From positions 497,501 to 561,500 of the forward strand of contig AP017647.1 of assembly GCA_003584625.1 (NCBI GenBank): DNA of 64,000 nucleotides. Reading direction: 5' to 3'. The notes under the pieces are model-generated. The model saw only the letters and a list, made by a program, of their open reading frames with translations. It ran no database searches and was not told the origin of the DNA. Source of the DNA: Methanothermobacter sp. MT-2 (GTDB taxonomy: Archaea; Methanobacteriota; Methanobacteria; Methanobacteriales; DSM-23052). Position numbers and translations under genes: made by a program. Positions 58,506 through 64,000 of this stretch are shown here, in pieces. Positions within the stretch are counted from its first letter, which is position 1. Each line of letters begins with the position of its first letter.

Positions 58506-59783
58506 TCAACTTCTTCTAAATGAACTTATAAGAGTGCTCCTAAACAATAGTAAGACTAAAAGGACGCATCCAAGTGCTGTTTGTATATCACCCAATATTT
58601 CAAAAGTCACGGATCCTATAGGGAGATCCATCGGCGGCGCGGTCCTATCATCTGGTAAAGGAGTGTAATAGACCCCAACAGCCCTTGAACTAGGCTTCAC
58701 ATTTATATCCTTTGGCTCAACATAATTAACACCTATAATAAGACCACTATCTATTGCATCATTTATCGCCTTTGCTATGGCCTCCTCACTATAACCATCC
58801 CTTTTAACCGTGGACTTAACTATCTCCTGTGTTGTCTGTATAACACCAGCTTCATCACTACCATACACTGAAACAGAAATGCTACTCTTGGTGACTGTTA
58901 TAGCATCCCTGAGGGCATCATAGGCATAGATGGTCTTAAGAGGTGTTCCATCCAGTGGACAAACCTGATAATTTTCAGCTGTTGGATACCCTACACTCCA
59001 ACCACAATATGGACAAACCTTTGCATAGGGTTGATCCATCGGATAACCTGTCTCATTCAAATTGGCAGGTGTAAACATGTCACCAGTGCTTACACCAGAC
59101 GCCACATTAACAGCACCACCACCATACTTTTCACCAGCATTTATTGAAACATCTTTAAAGACCTCGGCCACTATCGTTGTGGCAGGATATCCGTCACGTA
59201 TCATCTTACCAATCTTTATCGCCTCTTCTTTTCTGACATTAGCCGCAGTACCATACAATGGATTGCCATGAGTGTTTCTGAGATGGATTATAGCACCCTT
59301 TTTACCTGGTGGCAGCACCGCTAATCCACCAGAATATGGTGTTACTGTGATAGTACCATCATCTTCTACAATGACGAGATAGGCATCAAATGATCCCCCT
59401 ACTGCCGCCCCTTTACCAGGACCGCCGCACATGATCCTTATACCTGGATATCCACTAGCAGCCGAAGCAGCCTCTGCGGCAGTACCACCATTTTTAAGGA
59501 TGTTTATAGCATCCACAATTGCCATGAGTCGTGGGATAGCCTCTCCTTCACCCCCTGAGAGGATTGTGAAACGATTTTCCTTAGATAATATGAAGGTTGA
59601 TTGGAACATGTTCTGTGCAAAGGACATGCTACCCCCTGCAAATCCATTGGGGTCTTCTCCAGTGGGGTCTGTTACCACTATAACATTGAGGGTTGCGGCT
59701 GCAGAGCCCATTAAGATGTTGAATATTATGAATATCACAAGAAATTTGAGTGTTTTATTCATCATCCTCTTGACACCTCTCAT
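58506..59783 (-). CDS. Secreted/anchored protein of the pseudomurein cluster, unknown function
   Basis: 425 residues. A signal peptide (FLVIFIIFNILMGSAAAT) is followed by a large extracytoplasmic domain and a C-terminal membrane anchor (TALGCVLLVLLLF) ending FRRS. The domain contains Gly-rich stretches (FAGGSMSFAQNMFQ, CGGPGKGAAVGGSFDAYLVIVEDDG) and a rubredoxin-like pair CPYCGW...CPLDG that could bind Zn. I know no function. It overlaps the POTRA-like gene by 4 bp (ATGA). ATG 59783 or 59765 may be the start. Confidence 0.65.
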   Translation of the reverse strand: MRGVKRMMNKTLKFLVIFIIFNILMGSAAATLNVIVVTDPTGEDPNGFAGGSMSFAQNMFQSTFILSKENRFTILSGGEGEAIPRLMAIVDAINILKNGGTAAEAASAASGYPGIRIMCGGPGKGAAVGGSFDAYLVIVEDDGTITVTPYSGGLAVLPPGKKGAIIHLRNTHGNPLYGTAANVRKEEAIKIGKMIRDGYPATTIVAEVFKDVSINAGEKYGGGAVNVASGVSTGDMFTPANLNETGYPMDQPYAKVCPYCGWSVGYPTAENYQVCPLDGTPLKTIYAYDALRDAITVTKSSISVSVYGSDEAGVIQTTQEIVKSTVKRDGYSEEAIAKAINDAIDSGLIIGVNYVEPKDINVKPSSRAVGVYYTPLPDDRTAPPMDLPIGSVTFEILGDIQTALGCVLLVLLLFRSTLISSFRRS

Positions 59784-60202
59784 TTGACTTCCACCACTGA
59801 AAAGTCCTCAATGACATTCACGGTTACTATACCTGTTTTCTTATCTACTTTAACATCCGCGGCTACAATAGGGGTGAGACTGGTTCCTGGTATTGTTGAT
59901 AACTTGGCGAATTTCTCGGCATTTGCTATAGCCTCGTCTAATGGTATGCTTCTTTTAGATGTTACAAGGGTATCCCCTTTAATATAACTTCCTTGTCTGA
60001 AACCGGCAGCTGCAACATTGGCTCTTATGGATTCGATGGGTACTATATCATTACCTTTGACTATGATCCCAGATATTGGCACACCTTCTGGTTCCTGTGT
60101 TGATGATGCATAGGAAAGGTATGTCATGAACCTCCCTGAGACTATAAGAAGGTATGCTACTAATAGTATGAATAAGGTATCTCTTCTCACCCTAATTAAC
60201 AT
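59780..60202 (-). CDS. Single-pass protein with a POTRA-like domain (FtsQ-like topology)
   Basis: 140 residues. One N-terminal transmembrane segment (TLFILLVAYLLIVSGRFM, about residues 9-27) is followed by a domain of about 100 residues. Its order is beta (GIIVKGNDIVP), helix (IESIRANVAAAGFRQG), helix (LDEAIANAEKFAKL), then two strands (ADVKVDKKTG and IVTVNVIEDF). GN-x(2)-V, a helix ending in Gly-Phe and a closing V-x-E-[DP] strand are the pattern of POTRA domains. In bacteria FtsQ has this same topology and lies beside mur genes. The family is not one I recognise. GGGAG is 6 nt before the ATG. Confidence 0.55.
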   Translation of the reverse strand: MLIRVRRDTLFILLVAYLLIVSGRFMTYLSYASSTQEPEGVPISGIIVKGNDIVPIESIRANVAAAGFRQGSYIKGDTLVTSKRSIPLDEAIANAEKFAKLSTIPGTSLTPIVAADVKVDKKTGIVTVNVIEDFSVVEVK

Positions 60203-61623
60203 TGATCTCCCTCTTTTAGGATTTTTTCAAGTAACTTTGATGCAGGGTCCATCCCCTGGGCACCTATTAGGAGTATTATATCATCCTCAGCAGCTCTATT
60301 TAATGCTTCAATGAGCGCATCCTCAAGTTTATTCAGATGAGTGTATTCTATCCCATATTCTTTGAGGACTTCAAGGAATACCTGCCTTTCATCATCTTTT
60401 ACAATGTTGAGATCATCTACCACATCATCACTATCAGTTACTATAAGATTATATTGTATATCTTTTATTGTTTTTGCGAGGGCCCTTGCATTTGCAATGT
60501 TAATCTCTTTTCCACGGGAGCCTCTTATGGCACATACTATCCATAATCTCCTTTTCATGGCAGCCGCACTTTCTACCGTCGCCTTTATACCATCCGGATT
60601 GTGGGCGAAATCGTCTATGATGAGAGGAGACTCATGTATAATAGAAAATCTTCTCTTCAGAGGTTTATATGATAATACACCAGCTTTTATGTCATCTAAT
60701 GGCAATTTTAGGCAAATGCAGGCGGCTATAGCCGCGAGGGTGTTCTGTATGAAATGTTTACTCTTAAAGGGGAGGGAATCTCCCTCAATAAATAATCTAT
60801 CACCAACATAAACACCATCTTCTTGACATGAGATCTGTGAATCATCACCATAAAAGAAAACTTCCACCTTTTTATTCAACCCCGCCATTGACCTTACACG
60901 CTCATCCTCACAATTCAAAACAGCAAAACCCCCATTCATAGCCCTCACAGCACCTGAAACCTCCCAAAAGGCTTCATCTATAGAATTCACCAATCCTATA
61001 TGATCCAAGGCAACATTTGTGATCACAACAATCTCAGGGTCTATTGCACGTGTCATGAGATAAGCATGATCTTCCATCATCCTACCAAGCCAACCTTGAA
61101 CCTCTGAAACTTCTATTACTAGATACTCAAATTCCTTTTCCCGGGATTCCTCTGCTATCTGGGCTGGGACAACCGGATCAATAAGAGTGTTAAATTCCGA
61201 TTTTGAATCTGTATTAGTGTAAACTTCCCTCCCAGAAACCTTTAAAATATGATATATCATGTGCGTGGTTGTTGATTTACCATTAGTACCTGTAACCACA
61301 AGCCTCCTAGTTTCAGGCGCGAATTTCCCAATAGTCCATTTAAGAGCGAATGCATTAGCAACCTCTATCCTATCAACTAGAATAATGGGAAAACCAGAAT
61401 CCCCCGCAACCCTGAGAGCCCCCCCACGAGGATTTGCTGTTATAATAGCACAAACACCTTTCTCTAAGGCCATCTTCACACCATTATCATCAATCCAATG
61501 CCTTATAACAATATCACCTTCACCAGCATTACCCAGTGTGGTGAAAATGCCCTTAAATCTCCTGTCAGGGCCTTTAAGCTCTCCTTGGATCTTATCTGCT
61601 ATAACTTGGAGGGAAAGCACCAT
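60196..61623 (-). CDS. Mur ligase-family pseudomurein peptide ligase (MurE-like, pMurE)
   Basis: About 475 residues, three-domain Mur ligase plan. The ATP site is VVTGTNGKSTTTHMIYHIL near residue 115, the central domain has VVITNVALDHIGLV, and the C-terminal domain has LIIDDFAHNPDGIKATVESA and IRGSRGKEINI. It should add an amino acid to the pseudomurein peptide precursor in the cytoplasm, as described for methanobacterial pMurE. ATG 61623 has GGCGAT upstream; TTG 61635 is the alternative. It overlaps the POTRA-like gene by 7 bp. Confidence 0.87.
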   Translation of the reverse strand: MVLSLQVIADKIQGELKGPDRRFKGIFTTLGNAGEGDIVIRHWIDDNGVKMALEKGVCAIITANPRGGALRVAGDSGFPIILVDRIEVANAFALKWTIGKFAPETRRLVVTGTNGKSTTTHMIYHILKVSGREVYTNTDSKSEFNTLIDPVVPAQIAEESREKEFEYLVIEVSEVQGWLGRMMEDHAYLMTRAIDPEIVVITNVALDHIGLVNSIDEAFWEVSGAVRAMNGGFAVLNCEDERVRSMAGLNKKVEVFFYGDDSQISCQEDGVYVGDRLFIEGDSLPFKSKHFIQNTLAAIAACICLKLPLDDIKAGVLSYKPLKRRFSIIHESPLIIDDFAHNPDGIKATVESAAAMKRRLWIVCAIRGSRGKEINIANARALAKTIKDIQYNLIVTDSDDVVDDLNIVKDDERQVFLEVLKEYGIEYTHLNKLEDALIEALNRAAEDDIILLIGAQGMDPASKLLEKILKEGDQC

Positions 61624-61654
61624 GTTAATCGCCAAAATACCTTTGCTTGCTAAC

Positions 61655-62713
61655 CTAACTTAAGAAATATAAGCCTATAACACATACAATCAATGTTATG
61701 AGCCAATACAAGAATACTATACCCTTCTCTGATAAACCTTTATGATGGAGTGTGTGATGCAATGGCTCCACAGGAAGCCTTATAATATGAGCCCTATGAA
61801 GCAAACTTATTATAACAGAAACAATGGGAACTGCTAAAGCCAAAACACCAAAATATACAGTATCTGTTAGGATCACAGCAGCCGCATATCCACCCCCAAG
61901 GGCAAATGATCCTGTATCACCCATAAATATTGATGCCGGGTACCTGTTAAATACTAAAAAGCCCAAACTTGAACCAGCAAGTACAATGAAGGTCATGGCC
62001 TCCACAGACCTTGAATTCAAATACAAGAATATTGCACAGGAGAGAGATGCTATAGCTATTATACCAGCTGCCATCCCATCCATCCCATCTATAAGATTAA
62101 CAGCATTTATAGCGCCTATCACGCCAAAGATTACCAAGGGTATCATGAAAACTCCAAGTTGGAACCCTCCAAGTGTGGTTAAGGCGCCTGAAAGCACAAG
62201 CAAAACCCCGGGGAGACACTGTACAATTATTTTATCCCTCTCCCTAATCTCATACTTTATTGGGGCTTCCCCAACCACAGAGACAAGACCCTTCTCTTGA
62301 AGTCTTTTGAATTCGGCTTTTGCCTTTGGAGTTGCGACTCTAGCCTCTTCACCAGGTTTTAGGATCAGTTGACCTATCTCAACCGGCCTCTTAGAAATGT
62401 TCCTTACGACCTTTTGAACTTCCTTTGTCCTTAAACCGAGTAGGTCATCAAGTAAACCTATCAAAGCCGAGGCCATTATTATTAGGGTGGTTAATATAAG
62501 GTTGATGTTGTCTTTTAGGAGGATTGCCATTGATATTATCGCTAGCAGCATCCCTAAACCGCCCATGGTGGGTGTTCCTGTTTTATGTTTGTGTTCTGTG
62601 ACAATTGGCTTGTCCCCGATCTGAGCATCCCTTAGGATTTTCCTCACAAAGAATGTGAAAATCATTGAGAGTATTATTGTGGCAATGAGTATTTCTATGA
62701 GTTTTAAGCTCAT
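61655..62713 (-). CDS. MraY-like lipid-linked sugar-peptide transferase
   Basis: About 352 residues, around ten membrane segments. Catalytic landmarks of the MraY/WecA family are present: IGLLDDLLGL (DD), NAVNLIDGMDGMAAG (N-x5-DGxxG), FMGDTGSFALGG and the His motif PVEPLHHTLHHKG. It would transfer the precursor from a nucleotide to undecaprenyl/polyprenyl phosphate. A soluble insert of about 70 residues (KRPVEIGQLILKPGEEARVA...IKYEIRERDKI) sits between the DD loop and the next helix and is absent from bacterial MraY. ATG 62713 or 62716 follows GGTGA. Confidence 0.87.
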   Translation of the reverse strand: MSLKLIEILIATIILSMIFTFFVRKILRDAQIGDKPIVTEHKHKTGTPTMGGLGMLLAIISMAILLKDNINLILTTLIIMASALIGLLDDLLGLRTKEVQKVVRNISKRPVEIGQLILKPGEEARVATPKAKAEFKRLQEKGLVSVVGEAPIKYEIRERDKIIVQCLPGVLLVLSGALTTLGGFQLGVFMIPLVIFGVIGAINAVNLIDGMDGMAAGIIAIASLSCAIFLYLNSRSVEAMTFIVLAGSSLGFLVFNRYPASIFMGDTGSFALGGGYAAAVILTDTVYFGVLALAVPIVSVIISLLHRAHIIRLPVEPLHHTLHHKGLSEKGIVFLYWLITLIVCVIGLYFLS

Positions 62714-62718
62714 CATAT

Positions 62719-63807
62719 TCACCGTATATTCAATTTTTTAAGGATTTCCTCGGCTTTCTTTTCGTTCGCAGCCCTTATGGTTATCCGCCTATGACCTTCT
62801 GGGCCGTGTAGTATCCAACTATTTTCCCCCTTGAAGGTTTTTGGGGGTTTCTCATATTCGAATTTGCCTACTGGTATTTCTAGGGCGTGGAATTTTTTTG
62901 GTGTGAGTTTTTCTGGTTTCCATTCGCCGATGGCCATGTTAACTAGTTGTTCGAGTGGGTGTATTCCTGTTGAGGCGGCTGATATGTATCTTGTACCGCT
63001 TGGTCTTGTGTTAACCTCGATTGCATATAATTTTCTGTTTTCTGGGTTGAATATCATGTCGATGTCTGTGTTTCCTTCTGCTTGGAGTTTTTCTGTTATC
63101 TTCTGGGCTAATCTTAGCACTTTACGGTTGTTTAATCCTGGGATTTTCGCTGGGGCTTTTTTTGTTTTTTTGAGTGGGTGTATGCCCTGGGTGGTTGTTT
63201 TGCCTTTGTCGACTACTACAAGTGGGGATGATTTATGGTTCCATCTTAGGACTTCTACTGAGATTTCGTGGCCGTTGATATAGTCTTCCATCATGGCTTT
63301 TTTATGGGATTTGAGGTATGATTTTATACTATTTTTGTCTTTTGCTATGAGTAGGTTTTGGCCGCCTTGTCCTTTTTCTTGTTTTAGGACTGTTGGGTAG
63401 TTTGTTTTTGGGATTTCTCCTTCTTTTATTATATGATATTTTGGGGTTTTTATATTGTTTTTTTCGAAGAATTTTTTGGTTTTTATCTTGTTGGTGGATA
63501 TTATGGTGGTTTTTGTGTTTGATGCTATTACTGGTATGTTATATTCTTTTTCTAGTTTTTCTTTCATTCTTGCAACTTGGATTAGTGGGGGGTCTACGCC
63601 TATGAGTGGTACTATTGCGTCGACATCTTCTTGAAGTGCTATTTCCATTGGTGCTTCCATTCCTCTTGGTACTATATGGTATTTGTCTGCTAAGTGTAGG
63701 TTTGGGCTTTTTGGGTTGGATTCTGTGAGTATTGTTGTTATACCCATCTTTTTTGTATATTCTGCCACGTCATTGAATAGGCGGGCGCCTATAAAGAGTA
63801 TTTTCAT
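62719..63807 (-). CDS. ATP-grasp ligase (CarB-like) of the pseudomurein cluster
   Basis: About 362 residues. A preATP-grasp domain (KILFIGARLFNDVAEYTKKMG; DAIVPLIGVDPPLIQVARMKE) is followed by the ATP-grasp: TVLKQEKGQGGQNLLIAKD as the glycine-rich lid, MMEDYINGHEISVEVLRWN, DIDMIFNPE and YAIEVNTRPSGTRYISAAST as the Mg-binding end. It resembles carbamoyl-phosphate synthase but is a single half. In methanobacteria such genes lie with MraY and Mur ligases and probably join an amino acid to the wall precursor. ATG 63807 has GTGAT upstream. Confidence 0.82.
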   Translation of the reverse strand: MKILFIGARLFNDVAEYTKKMGITTILTESNPKSPNLHLADKYHIVPRGMEAPMEIALQEDVDAIVPLIGVDPPLIQVARMKEKLEKEYNIPVIASNTKTTIISTNKIKTKKFFEKNNIKTPKYHIIKEGEIPKTNYPTVLKQEKGQGGQNLLIAKDKNSIKSYLKSHKKAMMEDYINGHEISVEVLRWNHKSSPLVVVDKGKTTTQGIHPLKKTKKAPAKIPGLNNRKVLRLAQKITEKLQAEGNTDIDMIFNPENRKLYAIEVNTRPSGTRYISAASTGIHPLEQLVNMAIGEWKPEKLTPKKFHALEIPVGKFEYEKPPKTFKGENSWILHGPEGHRRITIRAANEKKAEEILKKLNIR

Positions 63808-63812
63808 TGTTA

Positions 63813-64000
63813 TCACTGGATTGTTTCTTTGAGGATTGAGTTGAGTTTTTCCATGGATTCTTTCACTGGTTTTGATATTTTGGTTGAGAATTCTAATTTT
63901 TTGGGTTGTATTCCTATGAGTGTTATCTTGTAATCTTTATGGGTTTTGAGGTATTCTATGAGGAATGATAGGGGCATTGCATGTGTTGATATGTTGTAGT
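63813..64000 (-). CDS. Hydrogenase maturation protease HycI-like (C-terminal part)
   Basis: The window edge cuts this gene; only its last 62 codons are present. It reads YNISTHAMPLSFLIEYLKTH, then DYKITLIGIQPKKLEFSTKISKPV, ending LKETIQ at the TGA (63815-63813). H-x-MPLSxLIEYL and LIGIQPKxLEF are marks of the HycI-type endopeptidases that trim the hydrogenase large subunit after nickel insertion. The stop is 5 bp before the ATP-grasp start, so the two share a transcript. Confidence 0.75.
   Translation of the reverse strand, partial: YNISTHAMPLSFLIEYLKTHKDYKITLIGIQPKKLEFSTKISKPVKESMEKLNSILKETIQ

Overview
The window is from a thermophile-like hydrogenotrophic methanogen of the order Methanobacteriales, closest in gene content and local gene order to Methanothermobacter. 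The evidence is gene content: an AtwA-type component A2, MfnB (methanofuran), Ftr, DUF356, UPF0200/UPF0201/UPF0280 proteins, archaeal PAN, a pseudomurein peptide-ligase cluster and pseudomurein-binding repeats. The DNA is A+T-rich, with AGA/AGG/ATA codons, TATA boxes of the TTTATATA type and Shine-Dalgarno (SD) sites of the GGAGG/GGTGAT type. No rRNA, tRNA, CRISPR array or intact insertion sequence was found.

Layout. 0-7 kb: UspA, a flavoprotein and an AtwA-like ABC protein (minus), then a tight plus-strand run nadM-moaE-HD hydrolase-ubiX-cbiT-membrane protein. 7-12 kb: mobA, guaB, mfnB and a LutA/LutB-like Fe-S pair (minus). 12-20 kb: an accessory, surface-related region with a secreted sequon-rich protein, a pseudomurein endoisopeptidase-like enzyme, a glycosyltransferase, a flippase-like membrane protein, an epimerase and a DUF1616 protein, separated by long non-coding gaps with G/C tracts and candidate RNA structures. 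19.9-23.1 kb: an EhaA-like membrane protein, a HAD protein, a second-type Ftr and a PfkB-family kinase. This looks like the two ends of an eha hydrogenase operon with the middle missing. 23-31 kb: metal P-type ATPase, AsnB-like protein, GatC, ACT protein, homoserine dehydrogenase, ApgM and PyrG.

31.4-38 kb: a prepilin-peptidase gene followed by eight small membrane genes. Six of these begin with a short charged leader ending in Gly and then a hydrophobic helix, as archaeal type IV pilin-like proteins do. 38-41.7 kb: Dph6, three coenzyme A or conserved archaeal genes and an M42 peptidase. 41.7-48.4 kb: a receiver-PAS-KaiC fusion, an RNA methyltransferase, two-gene GMP synthase, a U32 protein and a GAF protein. 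48.4-55.2 kb: NreA, a PLP-type protein, Cgi121, a citramalate/isopropylmalate synthase, a tRNA G10 methyltransferase, a geranylgeranyl reductase and a PH-domain membrane protein. 55-58.5 kb: UPF0280, PAN, an MBF1-like factor and DUF356. 58.5-64 kb: a minus-strand pseudomurein cluster (ATP-grasp ligase, MraY-like transferase, MurE-like ligase, a single-pass POTRA-like protein, a secreted protein), entered from a truncated hydrogenase maturation protease.

Main points for a second look: (1) the apparently gutted eha operon; (2) the pilin-like cluster with a palindromic site upstream; (3) a FtsQ-like (TM plus POTRA) protein beside Mur ligase and MraY homologues; (4) at least six genes whose conserved N-terminus begins at a well-placed SD but at a near-cognate codon (CTG, ATT, ATC, TTC, GTA) rather than ATG/GTG/TTG; (5) three intergenic elements with mutually exclusive pairings. 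All family assignments were made by reading motifs; no database search was run.
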